The notes under the pieces: model-generated
What the model was told of the DNA's origin: nothing
What the model saw: only the letters and a program-made list of their open reading frames with translations
Databases searched by the model: none
Assembly: GCA_944388865.1 (NCBI GenBank)
Contig: CALXKM010000026.1
Span: forward strand, 1 to 40,121
Direction of reading: 5' to 3'
Source of the DNA: an uncultured Duodenibacillus sp.
Lineage (GTDB): Bacteria; Pseudomonadota; Gammaproteobacteria; Burkholderiales; Burkholderiaceae_F
Length of the DNA: 40,121 bases
Part shown: positions 1 through 8,654 of the stretch, one piece after another
Numbering within the stretch: the first letter of the stretch is position 1
Layout of the letters: the number at the start of each line of letters is the position of its first letter
Program-made: the position numbers and the translations under genes

Positions 1-55
1 CGCAAAAGCAGTTGCGAGGCTAATTTTGCCAGTGTGCGAGCCTCTCACACCTTCA

Positions 56-98
56 AAACGTCAATCGGCAGCCTTGGGCTGCCGAATTGGTGACGTTT
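56..98. repeat. Long inverted repeat upstream of mccA
   Basis: AAACGTCA (56-63) pairs with TGACGTTT (91-98), and inside it TCGGCAGCC (65-73) pairs with GGCTGCCGA (77-85) over a 3-nt loop. No T-run follows on the + strand. It may be a remnant terminator or a dispersed intergenic element. I see no credible gene anywhere in 1-447. Confidence 0.6.
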
Positions 99-242
99 GG
101 TTGGGAACTTGCAAGATGCAGGCTAGACAATGCGAGGATAGACAAAACCCGTGTGTCTTAAGCGCGACAGAGTTGAGCAACGCAAACATGAGGGAAAGAG
201 AAGGATGAAATGAAGGGTAAACCCTGTATTTGGAAAGGTTTA

Positions 243-258
243 TTTGATATTTATCAAA
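243..258. promoter_or_regulatory. FNR/CRP-family binding site upstream of mccA
   Basis: TTTGATATTTATCAAA is a perfect palindrome that matches the FNR consensus TTGAT-N4-ATCAA at every position (244-257). Its centre lies about 197 nt before the mccA start codon. A class II promoter would start near 292, leaving a leader of about 155 nt, but no convincing -10 hexamer is visible there. Oxygen or redox control of an anaerobic sulfite reductase is a sensible inference. A CRP-family paralogue could use the same site. Confidence 0.75.
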
Positions 259-394
259 TTTCTACTCCCTTTGGCTTAATCGTGCGCCTAGTCAAGGTAC
301 TTAAGAATAAAGAAAAAATTAGTGGGCTTTCAGACAATCTTAACGTAACCTTACAGTGCTCGCAGAGTGCGAAGGATGCTTTGCGCCCTCGAGA

Positions 395-441
395 CTCTTT
401 TTTTTTCTTATCCCGGGAAAAAAGAGCACAAATACTAGGAG
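395..441 (+). promoter_or_regulatory. mccA leader hairpin and ribosome binding site
   Basis: CTCTTTTTT (395-403) can pair with AAAAAAGAG (418-426), leaving a short loop that contains CCCGGG. The Shine-Dalgarno sequence AGGAG lies at 437-441, six bases before the ATG at 448. The structure directly abuts the ribosome binding site and could affect mRNA stability or initiation. Function is not shown. Confidence 0.45.
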
Positions 442-447
442 ATTGAG

Positions 448-2502
448 ATGACAACAACAACTATCAAAACGGTGGCAAGCGCCCTGTTTTGCTCCGCTGC
501 TTTGGTTGCCGTTGGTGCCCAGGCCGCTGATGCCCCTGGTGTTGGCAACAAGAACCTCAACGCTTTGACGCAGAAGGTTTTGGCCAACCCGTCGACGACC
601 GAAAAGGAAATGGGTGTTCGCACCCTGCAGGACTACATCGTCCAGGAAAAGGAACTTTTCGACTTCCTCTTTGAAAACCATCCTGTTTTCAAGTATGCGG
701 AAGCCGGTCGCATCAAGGGTGTTTACAAGATTTCCACCCGCGGTTCTGAATTCCTCGGCGAAGGCAACGCCCAGGGCTACTCCAAGCTTGCCGGTGGCCG
801 TCCGAAGGCCTCGCAGTACCGTCTTGCCGCCAAGTCGATTCTCGACTATCCGAATCGCTTTGTCGGTCCGGAACGCTGCGGCGAATGCCATGCTATTCAG
901 TATGAAAAGTGGAAGAGAAGCCGTCATGCACAGACGATTCGCTTCCCGGGCGAACATCCCGAAGTCGACAACGATCTGAAAAAGAAGCTCTACGGCTCTC
1001 AGGCTTCCATCCTTCCTGACGGCATCACGCCCGACGTGATCTACGCCACGGTCGGTACGCCGCGTACGAAGTACGGCTACATCGACGCCTGGCTGGTTCG
1101 CGGCGCCTATCACATCCGTGATGGTCTGCTGCGCGACGGCACGGGTACGCTCGTTGCTGGCGGCAACCAGTTCTCCCGCGGCTGGGCTCAGTGGCTCACG
1201 CCCGAGCGCGCCAAGGAAATCCAGAAGGTGATCCCTGACTTCCCGACCGATATGAAGGCCATGGGCGGCTCTGCTTCGCACCAGTGGGGCATGACCTCCT
1301 ACGGTTCCTCCTTCGAGAAGGAATTCCTCTTCCAGCCCGCAAGCTCGTACTGCGAAGTCTGCCATGCCTTCAAGTTTGACTTTAAGGACAAGAAGGAATT
1401 CTTTGCTGCTTTGGGCAATCCGAAGGAACTGCAAAAGCACACCATTTCCCGCGGCATCGCCTGCGAGGAATGCCATGGTGCGGGCGGTCACTTGATCGGT
1501 GCTGAAAGCAACGGCTTCCAGACCAACTGCGAACGCTGCCACCAGCGCTCGAATTTCGTCGAATCCGACCTGAAGAACCCGGCTGCCGACGGCAAGCTTG
1601 AAAAGGGATTCAACGTCAAGACGAAGTCTTCGTGCCCGTCGTGCGGTACCGAAGGCTCGCAGCTCATGATGTCCAAGCACTATGAAAAGGGCATGCGCTG
1701 CGTCACCTGCCACGATCCGCATGAAGTGACCTCCAACGACTGGAAGGACTACTACACCAAGCCCGCTATTCGTCAGACCTGCCAGGACTGCCACGAAACT
1801 CAGGCTGATGTGATGGCCCAGACCAAGACCCACGTCGACATGGACTGCATCGACTGCCACATGCCGTTTACGATGAGCTGCGAAAACTTCACGGCCATCC
1901 AGCGTCCTGACATGGCAGGCTTTGACGCCGTTCGTCGTTCTCACCTCTGGCAGATCAAGGTTGATCCGACCGCCAAGATGATGAACCCGGGCGAAGGTCA
2001 GTCTCGTGCTTCCAACTCCAAGGGTTGGCACATTGCTCGTGACGACGAAGGTCACGGCTACCTCGACCTGATGTGGTCTTGCGCTCGTACGGCCAATGCC
2101 GAACAGGGCGTCATGAACAACAAGGGCTGCCACAGCGCCTTCCTGTCTGAGCTCGAAAAGGGCCTGCAGTACACCGATCAGAAGCAGATCTATGATGAAG
2201 TCATGAAGTGGCAGAATCCCGTTAAGGATGCCTACAAGGCTGCTGTCGCTGCTCAGGAACGCATCGAGAAGCTTCTCGAAGTGACCAAGGTTCCGACCGA
2301 GGCCAAGACTCAGATTCTGATGCTCGTCGATAAGTCCAAGGACATCACGACTCAGATCGAGAAGGACGGCTCCTATGGCGTTCACGCTCCCTCTTATCTC
2401 AAGACCCGCGCAGAAACGGCCAACGCATATCTGACGCAGGCTCAGGCGATCCTCGACAAGGGTGATTTCCCCCTCGTTGAGGCTAAGAAAGAAGCCAAGT
2501 AA
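448..2502 (+). CDS. mccA: Octaheme cytochrome c sulfite reductase MccA/SirA
   Basis: This is a periplasmic terminal reductase that would reduce sulfite to sulfide with six electrons. The 684-aa precursor has a signal peptide with a probable AQA-A cleavage near residue 26. Seven CXXCH heme sites start at C144, C302, C339, C361, C418, C445 and C467. The eighth is C545 and C561-H562, separated by exactly 15 residues: this CX15CH site is the hallmark of MccA/SirA. The family's active site is a heme c plus a Cu(I) held by cysteines. The non-heme cysteines C396, C399 (a CPSC pair) and C478 are the candidate copper ligands. The start has a good AGGAG. Downstream genes supply a quinol dehydrogenase, copper handling and a dedicated heme lyase, which fits the role. 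Identification is very secure; physiological direction is inferred from the family. Confidence 0.95.
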   Translation: MTTTTIKTVASALFCSAALVAVGAQAADAPGVGNKNLNALTQKVLANPSTTEKEMGVRTLQDYIVQEKELFDFLFENHPVFKYAEAGRIKGVYKISTRGSEFLGEGNAQGYSKLAGGRPKASQYRLAAKSILDYPNRFVGPERCGECHAIQYEKWKRSRHAQTIRFPGEHPEVDNDLKKKLYGSQASILPDGITPDVIYATVGTPRTKYGYIDAWLVRGAYHIRDGLLRDGTGTLVAGGNQFSRGWAQWLTPERAKEIQKVIPDFPTDMKAMGGSASHQWGMTSYGSSFEKEFLFQPASSYCEVCHAFKFDFKDKKEFFAALGNPKELQKHTISRGIACEECHGAGGHLIGAESNGFQTNCERCHQRSNFVESDLKNPAADGKLEKGFNVKTKSSCPSCGTEGSQLMMSKHYEKGMRCVTCHDPHEVTSNDWKDYYTKPAIRQTCQDCHETQADVMAQTKTHVDMDCIDCHMPFTMSCENFTAIQRPDMAGFDAVRRSHLWQIKVDPTAKMMNPGEGQSRASNSKGWHIARDDEGHGYLDLMWSCARTANAEQGVMNNKGCHSAFLSELEKGLQYTDQKQIYDEVMKWQNPVKDAYKAAVAAQERIEKLLEVTKVPTEAKTQILMLVDKSKDITTQIEKDGSYGVHAPSYLKTRAETANAYLTQAQAILDKGDFPLVEAKKEAK

Positions 2503-2543
2503 TCGGTAACTTCTAAACCAGTCAGCTCACTTTCCTGTGTGAA

Positions 2544-2576
2544 GGGAGCCCGGAAAAGAAAATTTCCAGGGCTCCC
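2544..2576 (+). other. Intercistronic hairpin after mccA
   Basis: GGGAGCCC (2544-2551) pairs with GGGCTCCC (2569-2576), extended inside by GGAAA/TTTCC. No T-run follows, so it is not a classical intrinsic terminator. It could stabilise the 3' end of the mccA message, so that the abundant cytochrome is made in excess of the genes downstream (inference). Confidence 0.65.
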
Positions 2577-2618
2577 GGATCCCAAAGGAAAGAGCAGACC
2601 AACCAAGTCAAAGGAATC

Positions 2619-3044
2619 ATGAAAACGTTTTTGACAGGGCTGGCGGCATGCGCCGCGCTTGCGCTTCCGTTATCGGTTTTGGCCGGCGGCGATGCTCCCA
2701 TTGAAGCAGCTCCGGCTTATGAACGCGCGATCCACAAGATCTCGATTTATGAGGCCGAGGAACTGCTCGGGCAGCCCGAGGTGACGTTCTACGATGTCAA
2801 CACGCTGGAGATCTGGGCCGATGGGTATATCCCGGGCGCCATTTTCTTCAATGTGGGCAACTGGCACAAGCTTCTTCCCGAAGACAAGAACGCGCCTTTG
2901 GTGTTTTACTGCGCCAACCGGTTGTGCAGCTCAAGCGAAATCGCAGCCTACGAAGTGATGAAGCTCGGCTACACCAACGTCATGCAGATGCCTGACGGCA
3001 TCTATGGCTGGAAGCTTGCCGGACGCAAGTTTGAACGCCCCTAA
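2619..3044 (+). CDS. Periplasmic rhodanese-domain protein
   Basis: The protein has 141 aa, an N-terminal signal peptide (probable cleavage near residue 22-24, LAGG) and a single rhodanese fold from about residue 38. The catalytic loop is C98-A-N-R-L-C103-S, so the expected active-site cysteine is present along with a second cysteine in the loop. D59 and the YIPGA segment (70-74) match conserved rhodanese features. AAGGA precedes the ATG. Rhodaneses move sulfane sulfur or bind sulfur compounds. Sitting between mccA and mccB, this one probably handles a sulfur species or a thiol during sulfite respiration or during copper/heme assembly. The true substrate cannot be read from the sequence. Confidence 0.85.
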   Translation: MKTFLTGLAACAALALPLSVLAGGDAPIEAAPAYERAIHKISIYEAEELLGQPEVTFYDVNTLEIWADGYIPGAIFFNVGNWHKLLPEDKNAPLVFYCANRLCSSSEIAAYEVMKLGYTNVMQMPDGIYGWKLAGRKFERP

Positions 3045-3055
3045 GAGAACGTTTG

Positions 3056-3074
3056 ACCGTCTCACGCAGACGGT
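3056..3074 (+). other. Small hairpin before mccB
   Basis: ACCGTCT (3056-3062) pairs with AGACGGT (3068-3074) over a 5-nt loop, 12 nt after the rhodanese stop codon. The run that follows is A-rich, so it is not a terminator on the + strand. The message probably continues into mccB. Confidence 0.4.
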
Positions 3075-3102
3075 TCCTACAAAAAAATTGAGATACAAAT
3101 TT

Positions 3103-3870
3103 ATGTTTGCCATGAAGAAAATCGTGCTGTTTGCCTCCGCTGCGCTCTGTGCGGGGTCTATGGCTTTTGCCGCTCCGCTTCAATCCCAGCAGGACAAGGA
3201 GTCCTACAGCATGGGAGCCTCAGTGGGCAACTACCTGTCCGATCAGATTTTCAAGCAGTCTGAGCTCGGCGCATCGATCAATATGGATCTCGTCGTGCAG
3301 GGTTTTGAAGAAGCGTTGCGCAACAAGAGTCAGCTCTCTGACGATGACGTGCTGAAGTTCCTCAACAGTCGTGCTGAGGAGCTCAACAAGCTCTATGACG
3401 CTCAAAAGAAGAAGATCGCTGCGGAAAATTCCGCCAAGGCGAAGGACTTCCTTGCCAAAAACGCCAAGAAAAAGGGCGTGACGGTAACCAAGAGCGGTCT
3501 GCAGTATGAAGTTCTGAAGAAGGGCAACGGTCAAAAGCCCAAGACCGAGGACGTCGTCACGGTCGACTATGTCGGCACCCTCATTGACGGTACCGTGTTT
3601 GAAAGCACGTACGAAACGAAGGAGCCGGCGCGGTTTGTTCTCATGACGGTGATTCCTGGCCTCGAAGAAGGCATCCGCTTGATGGATCAAGGATCGCGCT
3701 ATCGCTTCACGATCCCTGCGAATCTTGCCTACGGTGCGGATGGCGCCGGACAGATTCCTCCCGAATCTGTGCTCATCTTCGAGCTTGAGTTGGTGAAGGT
3801 TGAGAAGGTCGGAGCTCATAAGAACTTCGGCGAAGCAAACTTAAAAGGCATGACCAATCCTCATCAGTGA
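3103..3870 (+). CDS. mccB: FKBP-type peptidyl-prolyl isomerase (MccB-like)
   Basis: I place the start at ATG 3103 (255 aa); ATG 3112 is equally possible, and neither has a strong Shine-Dalgarno. Upstream in-frame sequence overlaps the rhodanese gene and does not look coding. A signal peptide (cleavage near AFA-APL) precedes a helical FkpA/Mip-like N-terminal domain with many Lys and Ala, then an FKBP domain at about residues 136-238, including VTVDYVGTL, VIPGLEEG and IPPESVLIF. Mcc clusters of Wolinella carry a prolyl isomerase gene next to mccA. The likely job is folding of the large multiheme apocytochrome in the periplasm. Confidence 0.88.
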   Translation: MFAMKKIVLFASAALCAGSMAFAAPLQSQQDKESYSMGASVGNYLSDQIFKQSELGASINMDLVVQGFEEALRNKSQLSDDDVLKFLNSRAEELNKLYDAQKKKIAAENSAKAKDFLAKNAKKKGVTVTKSGLQYEVLKKGNGQKPKTEDVVTVDYVGTLIDGTVFESTYETKEPARFVLMTVIPGLEEGIRLMDQGSRYRFTIPANLAYGADGAGQIPPESVLIFELELVKVEKVGAHKNFGEANLKGMTNPHQ

Positions 3871-3909
3871 TGAGGACTTCGAAGGCTCTTTAACAACAAG
3901 GTTGGCACC

Positions 3910-4563
3910 ATGATTGGGTTGACGGCGGCAATGGCCGCCTGCGGGATGGTCTTTGTTGCGGCGCTGGTGATGCACCACCGCTCGCAAAGAGGCGATGTTC
4001 GCTCCAAGCTGCCCTTCATGGCGGGATTGGCGGCAGCGGTTCTGGTGCTGAGCGCAGCCTCTTATGCGGCGCTCGGGCGGTGGTCCGACTGGCAGGAGCA
4101 AAGGGTTGACCGAGATGTCAGCTATCTGCTTGCGGCCAAAATCACCGAGGCGCAGCGGCGCGTCAAGAACGCGCCCGACAACATTGCCGCCCAGATCGAA
4201 CTGGCCGAAGCCTATCTCGAAGTGGGACGCTACCAGGATGCCGCAGACGTCTTTGACGTGTGTCTGACGTTGGGCGGCCCCAAAGCGGAAATCTTCGCGA
4301 AAAAGGCTTTTGCGCTCTACTACAGAGACGGTCGAAAGATGTCTGCCCAAGCCCGTGCCGCTGCTGATCAGGCATTGGCGCTGAACAAGCTCGATGTTCA
4401 GACGCGAATGCTCCTCGGACAAGATGCGTTCTTAAACGGGCGCTATGACGAGGCGATCCGACAGTGGCGGATGCTGCTGGACTCCGGAGCGGCCCCCGCT
4501 CAGGAAAGAGCGCTTCGAAATGCTATTGCCAACGCCGAGTCGAGAGCTCGGAAAAAAGACTAA
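3910..4563 (+). CDS. CcmI/NrfG-like TPR membrane protein
   Basis: The 217-aa protein has two N-terminal membrane segments (about residues 3-21 and 36-56), followed by a soluble region with TPR-like helices from about residue 80 to 215 (for example AQIELAEAYLEVGRYQDA and LLGQDAFLNGRYDEAI). This is the layout of CcmI/CycH/NrfG proteins, which present apocytochrome c to the heme lyase. In this position it most likely serves the CcmF-type lyase encoded at 10426 and the CX15CH site of MccA. It sits 39 nt after mccB and 49 nt before the mccC start. Assignment rests on topology and context rather than on a unique motif. Confidence 0.75.
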   Translation: MIGLTAAMAACGMVFVAALVMHHRSQRGDVRSKLPFMAGLAAAVLVLSAASYAALGRWSDWQEQRVDRDVSYLLAAKITEAQRRVKNAPDNIAAQIELAEAYLEVGRYQDAADVFDVCLTLGGPKAEIFAKKAFALYYRDGRKMSAQARAAADQALALNKLDVQTRMLLGQDAFLNGRYDEAIRQWRMLLDSGAAPAQERALRNAIANAESRARKKD

Positions 4564-4612
4564 TTGGCGGGTTTCGCTGCGAAAGCGACGAAATCTGTCC
4601 GTGGAGAAAATT

Positions 4613-5299
4613 GTGAGCGAAAGAATCGACAGGAGAAAATTTCTCGCAGGTGCCGGTGCCAGCTCGCTGCTCGTTCTGCCCTTAGCCGGGTGTGGAACAG
4701 GTGGAAAAACTGGCGACGGCAAGCAGCCTCACTATGTGATGGTCTTTGACCAGAACAAGTGCGTTGGCTGCCGCGACTGCAGAGAGGCCTGCAATGAGAC
4801 CAACAAGCTGCCCAAGGGCCGCTCGCGCCTCATTTTGGAACTTCAGGGCGACAAGGTCGAAGGCGAGCGCGGCTACGCTGCAAATCGCAAGTACGTTCGC
4901 GTTTCCTGCCAGCAGTGCAAGAACGCGCCGTGCGTGACTGTCTGCCCGACGGGCGCCGCTCATCGCGATCCGAAGACCGGCATCGTGACTATGGACGCCT
5001 CCAAGTGCGTCGGCTGCAAGTACTGCATCGTTGCCTGTCCCTACAACGCACGCTTTATCAATGAGGAAACCAAGGTTGCCGACAATTGCGACTTCTGCCT
5101 GCACAGCCGCCTGGAAAAGAACCAGCAGCCGGCTTGTGTGGAGAGCTGCAAGTACGACGCCCTTGTCTTTGGCGACATTAATGATCCGAAGTCGTACGTG
5201 AGCCGTTTGCTCGCCGTGAAGGATTCCGTGCGCATTCGCCCGGAACTCGGCACTGAGCCCTCGCTGCGCTACATCCCCATTGTGAAGAAAGGAGTGTAA
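4613..5299 (+). CDS. mccC: MccC/NrfC-like 4x[4Fe-4S] electron transfer protein
   Basis: The best start is GTG 4613, with GGAG at 4603-4606, giving 228 aa. A longer reading back to 4445 runs into the TPR gene. The N-terminus has a twin-arginine motif (DRRKFL) and ends in a lipobox-like LAGC, so it may be a Tat-exported lipoprotein. Sixteen cysteines lie in four NrfC-type clusters: CVGCRDCREAC, CQQCKNAPCVTVC, CVGCKYCIVAC and CDFC...CVESC. It would pass electrons from the membrane partner MccD to MccA. The gap to mccD is 2 nt, consistent with coupled translation. Confidence 0.92.
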   Translation: MSERIDRRKFLAGAGASSLLVLPLAGCGTGGKTGDGKQPHYVMVFDQNKCVGCRDCREACNETNKLPKGRSRLILELQGDKVEGERGYAANRKYVRVSCQQCKNAPCVTVCPTGAAHRDPKTGIVTMDASKCVGCKYCIVACPYNARFINEETKVADNCDFCLHSRLEKNQQPACVESCKYDALVFGDINDPKSYVSRLLAVKDSVRIRPELGTEPSLRYIPIVKKGV

Positions 5300-5301
5300 A
5301 G

Positions 5302-6231
5302 ATGGATATCGCCATGAACTTTACACTGGGTCTGACTGAGGGAATCAGCTGGCCGTGGCCGATCGCCGTCTACCTGTTTTTGGCAGGCATCTCGGGCGGT
5401 GCGGTGGCAGTGGCCATCATGATGAACCTCTATCGCAAGCAGACCGGGACCAATACGCCGCTCTTGAAGGCCGCGACGCTCATCGGCGCCGTGACCATTC
5501 TGCTCGGCATGGTCTGTCTGGTCCTTGACCTGACCAATCCGCTTTATTTCTGGCGCATTTTGGTCTTCTACAACCCAACTTCCGTCATGAGCTTGGGCGT
5601 GATGGCTCTGCTCTTTTACATCCCGCTCGTGTGCATCCTGATGCTCGTTGCCCTGCGCGACGAATTAAAGGACAGCCCTCTGGGATTCCTTGACGGGCTC
5701 GTCGGGTGGTTTGACTCGCATCGCTGCGGTCTGCAGTGGATCGTGCTTGTGCTCGCGCTCACCATCTGCGCGTACACGGGCTTCCTGATCTCTGCACTGA
5801 TCCGCTTCCCGCTGATCAACCAGGCTGTGCTGCCGGCGCTGTTTGTGGCGTCGGGCTTGTCGGCCGGCGCTGCCGCCTCCAAGATGGTGGCCGCGGGCAT
5901 GTTCGGCGAGAATCAGCATGGTGCGGATCTGAAGCTGCTGCACGGCGCCGAGTGGCCGATCATGGCCGCTGAAGCCTTGTGCATCTTCATGATCGCCGTC
6001 GCTTTGATCAGCGGCAATGCCGCGGCTCAGGCCGCTGCCGCCGCCTTTACGACGGGCGCCTGGGCGACCGAGTTCTGGATCGGCGTCGTGGGCATCGGCT
6101 TTATCGTGCCGATCCTGCTGTCGTGCGCCAAGAGCTCCGCAGCGTTCTATCTGTCCGGCCTCGCATCCGTGACCGGCATGATGTGCCTGCGTTTGTTCAT
6201 CCTCTACGCTGGTCAGCTCTACAGCATCTGA
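5302..6231 (+). CDS. mccD: MccD/NrfD-family quinol dehydrogenase membrane subunit
   Basis: The 309-aa polytopic protein has about eight membrane segments and the usual NrfD length. GGAG at the end of mccC serves as its ribosome binding site. NrfD-family proteins oxidise menaquinol and deliver electrons to the partner iron-sulfur protein. With MccC it should form the quinol:sulfite reductase electron entry module. The alternative start ATG 5314 is in frame. A strong terminator follows, making this the last gene of the first transcription unit. Confidence 0.92.
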   Translation: MDIAMNFTLGLTEGISWPWPIAVYLFLAGISGGAVAVAIMMNLYRKQTGTNTPLLKAATLIGAVTILLGMVCLVLDLTNPLYFWRILVFYNPTSVMSLGVMALLFYIPLVCILMLVALRDELKDSPLGFLDGLVGWFDSHRCGLQWIVLVLALTICAYTGFLISALIRFPLINQAVLPALFVASGLSAGAAASKMVAAGMFGENQHGADLKLLHGAEWPIMAAEALCIFMIAVALISGNAAAQAAAAAFTTGAWATEFWIGVVGIGFIVPILLSCAKSSAAFYLSGLASVTGMMCLRLFILYAGQLYSI

Positions 6232-6244
6232 CCGTGCAAAAGAT

Positions 6245-6312
6245 AGACTTCAGTCTGCGCATCCCTCTAACTCCCTTTGAGGGTGCGCAGCTGAGGTCTT
6301 TTCGTTTTTTTA
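6245..6312 (+). terminator. Intrinsic terminator after mccD
   Basis: A long stem beginning AGACTTCAGTCTGCGCA (6245-6261) pairs with the arm GAGGGTGCGCAGCTGAGG and onward (6280-6300) with few mismatches. A U-rich tail follows at 6299-6311. It separates the reductase genes from the nosL-to-ccmG unit, so the latter needs read-through or its own promoter. No clear promoter is visible in the 34 nt left before nosL. Confidence 0.85.
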
Positions 6313-6345
6313 GGCTTTTGCCTCCTTTTGCTTCAGGAGTTCTCT

Positions 6346-6822
6346 ATGCTCAAGCGCGTTTGGGCGGCTTGTCTTGCCGCCGCATTTCTCATCCCGGCAG
6401 CCAGCGCTGCGGCGCCCGTGCTCACGCAAAAGGATCAGTGCGCCTCTTGTGAGATGTGGATCACCAAGTATCCGGGACCTAAGGGCGCGGTGCAATTAAC
6501 CGACGGGACGGTGCTGAAGTACTGTTCGGCCAGAGGCGCAGCCTGCGGATGGACGAAAGCGCTCAAAGCCGGCAAGGCAAAATCCTTGTGGATGCATGAC
6601 GCTTCAGCCAATGATTGGAAAAAACCGGCCGATGATGCCATGGTTGACGTCAAAGATGCGTGGTTTGTCTACGGCTCCAAGATGAAGGCCGTGATGGGAC
6701 CTTCGCTTGCGCCATTTGCAGACAAGGCCAAGGCCGAAGCATTTCAAAAAGAGCACGGCGGCAAGATCTATCGCCTCAATGAGCTGACGGCCGAAGTGCT
6801 CGGCTGCGGAGCCAAGTATTAA
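6346..6822 (+). CDS. nosL: NosL-type copper chaperone, soluble periplasmic
   Basis: ATG 6346 with CAGGAG six bases upstream gives 158 aa. The signal peptide ends near AASA, without a lipobox. The NosL family metal site is seen as CASCEM, with a downstream KYC. The C-terminal part WFVYGSKMKAVMGP is typical of NosL. NosL binds Cu(I) for delivery to periplasmic copper enzymes. Wolinella mcc clusters encode a NosL-like protein (MccL) for MccA, so the same role is likely. It differs from the next gene in being secreted rather than lipid-anchored. Confidence 0.88.
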   Translation: MLKRVWAACLAAAFLIPAASAAAPVLTQKDQCASCEMWITKYPGPKGAVQLTDGTVLKYCSARGAACGWTKALKAGKAKSLWMHDASANDWKKPADDAMVDVKDAWFVYGSKMKAVMGPSLAPFADKAKAEAFQKEHGGKIYRLNELTAEVLGCGAKY

Positions 6823-6860
6823 AGGATTTGCCGCAAAAAAACGAGAAAGAGGGGGAGTCC

Positions 6861-7349
6861 ATGCTGAAAAAAACGTTTTTTGCGGCTTTTTTGGCCGCGG
6901 CGCTACTTGCGGGCTGCAGCGGCCAGCAAGCGCCGAAGACGCATCAGCCGGCTGCGATCGGAGCACATGACCGCTGCCATTTGTGCGGCATGGTGATCGT
7001 GCACTATGAAGGTCCCAAAGCGCAAATTTTCATCAAGGATGTTGAAGAGCCCTTGAAGTTCTGCTCAGGGCGCGATGCGTTTACGTTTGCGCTGCAGCCT
7101 GAGAATGCCCGCAGGCTTGAGGGCTTTTTCATACACGATTTGGCCAAAACCAACTGGAAAAAGCCTGACGACGCAGCTTTTGCCGATGCCAGAGCCATGC
7201 ATTTTGTCTACGGGCACAAGATTGCCGGTGTGATGGGCAATGAACCGGCGGCATTTTCCGACAAAAAGGCGGCTGAAGCTTTTATGGCCAAAGAGGGCGG
7301 AGCGCTTTACGGCTACAGCGACGTCACGCTTGAACTGCTGGAGAAGTAG
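6861..7349 (+). CDS. nosL: NosL-type copper chaperone, lipoprotein
   Basis: ATG 6861 follows a strong GGGGGAG; the in-frame ATG at 6828 is upstream of that site and less likely. The 162-aa product has a type II signal peptide with lipobox LAGC (C19), the NosL metal motif CHLCGM, a KFC equivalent, and the HFVYGHKIAGVMG segment. It is a second NosL paralogue placed 38 nt after the first, and the stop codon is followed after one base by the nosD start. Two chaperones of different anchoring suggest a relay of Cu(I) from the membrane to MccA (inference). Confidence 0.9.
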   Translation: MLKKTFFAAFLAAALLAGCSGQQAPKTHQPAAIGAHDRCHLCGMVIVHYEGPKAQIFIKDVEEPLKFCSGRDAFTFALQPENARRLEGFFIHDLAKTNWKKPDDAAFADARAMHFVYGHKIAGVMGNEPAAFSDKKAAEAFMAKEGGALYGYSDVTLELLEK

Positions 7350-7350
7350 G

Positions 7351-8643
7351 GTGACTGTGCGCCGCATGGCTATCGGGCTGCTTGCGTTTTTTGTCTGGGC
7401 AGCGGCGGCATGCGCTTCCGAATGCCGGGTGCTGACGCCGGCTGACGACGTGGCGGGCATTGTGGAGGCGGCAAAGGCCGGAGACGTGATCGAGCTTTCT
7501 CCCGGGGTCTATCACACGCATTTGATTGTCCGCGCGGCCATTACGCTCAGAGGTCAGCCTGGCGCCGTGATAGACGCTGGAGGAAAAGGAAGCGGCATTA
7601 CCGTGCGCATGCCCGAAGCGGTGGTCGAAAATCTCACGGTGCAAAACTACGGCGCCAACCTGTATGAGCGCGACGCCGGCGTGCGGGTAACCGACGGGGC
7701 CGATCAGGTCACGATTCGAGGCATGACTCTCAAAGGCCCCGGATTCGGCATTCGCGCTGATCGTCTGATGCGCATCGTCATCGAAAACAACACAATCGAG
7801 GGCAGGCGTCATATGCACGTGCTCGATCGCGGCGACGGCGTGTACCTCAACTACGTGCGCTATCCCAAGCTCACCGGCAACAGCGTGCGCAATGTTAGAG
7901 ACGGCTTTTATTTTGAAAATGTAGACGGCAGCGTGAGCCGCGGGAATTTTTTTACCGGCGCGCAGTACGGCATTCACTGGATGTACACGCGAGACGACAG
8001 TGCGTTTGACAATGTGGCCGCAGGCGTCATCGGAGGCTTTGCGCTGATGAGCTCCAAGCGCATTCACTTTGAAAACAACACTTCCAAGCAAAGTGTCGAG
8101 TTCGGCATCCTGCTCAATGTGTGCGATCGCTGCACGGTCAAGGGCAACCGCGTCGAAGGCGTGCACAATCCCAGGGGACGCGCGGCGCTCGACAACGAAG
8201 GCAAGGGGCTTTTCATCTACGGCCCCGGCGAAAACACGGTCGTGCGCAATTGGTTTGAGGGCGGCGACATCGGCGTGGGCGTTGCTTTGGGCGGCGAAGG
8301 AAACGTCCTGACGGAAAACACCTTCATCAACAACAAAATTCAGGTGCGCTACGTCGGCCGCGCTCCGCTTGAGTGGAGTTATGAGGGCCGAGGGAATTTC
8401 TGGAGCACATTCATGGCCTGGGATTTTGACGGCAACGGCATTGCCGACAAGCCCTATCAGCCCAACGACAGTCTGGACCGCATTTTCTGGATTTATCCTG
8501 AGGCGCGGTTTTTGATGGATAGTCCCGTTGTGGCGCTTTTGCGCTGGCTTGCGCAGCAGTTTGAAATTGACCGCGGCAAGGGCGTCACGGACAGCTTCCC
8601 GCTGATGGCTCCCATTGACGTGCCGGGTGCGGCGCAGCGGTAG
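7351..8643 (+). CDS. nosD: NosD-like periplasmic beta-helix copper protein
   Basis: GTG 7351, with GGAG at 7340-7343, gives 430 aa; ATG 7366 is an alternative. The signal peptide is cleaved near ACA-SE. The body consists of repeated parallel beta-helix rungs of the CASH/NosD type, rich in GN, EN and G-V-Y-L-N turns (for example IENNTIEG, LTGNSVRN, VKGNRVEG and LTENTFINN). NosD works with the ABC transporter NosFY in maturing the copper sites of nitrous oxide reductase. No nosZ lies in this window, so here it probably serves the copper site of MccA. Confidence 0.92.
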   Translation: MTVRRMAIGLLAFFVWAAAACASECRVLTPADDVAGIVEAAKAGDVIELSPGVYHTHLIVRAAITLRGQPGAVIDAGGKGSGITVRMPEAVVENLTVQNYGANLYERDAGVRVTDGADQVTIRGMTLKGPGFGIRADRLMRIVIENNTIEGRRHMHVLDRGDGVYLNYVRYPKLTGNSVRNVRDGFYFENVDGSVSRGNFFTGAQYGIHWMYTRDDSAFDNVAAGVIGGFALMSSKRIHFENNTSKQSVEFGILLNVCDRCTVKGNRVEGVHNPRGRAALDNEGKGLFIYGPGENTVVRNWFEGGDIGVGVALGGEGNVLTENTFINNKIQVRYVGRAPLEWSYEGRGNFWSTFMAWDFDGNGIADKPYQPNDSLDRIFWIYPEARFLMDSPVVALLRWLAQQFEIDRGKGVTDSFPLMAPIDVPGAAQR

Positions 8644-8654
8644 AAGGAACAAAA

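Noticed and set aside
340-2385. 681-codon open frame antisense to mccA
   Set aside because: It mirrors the biased codon use of mccA, has no ribosome site and no recognisable domain, and covers the coding strand of a secure gene.
448-2502. NrfA or octaheme nitrite/tetrathionate reductase instead of MccA
   Set aside because: There is no CXXCK site, and the CX15CH site is diagnostic for MccA/SirA.
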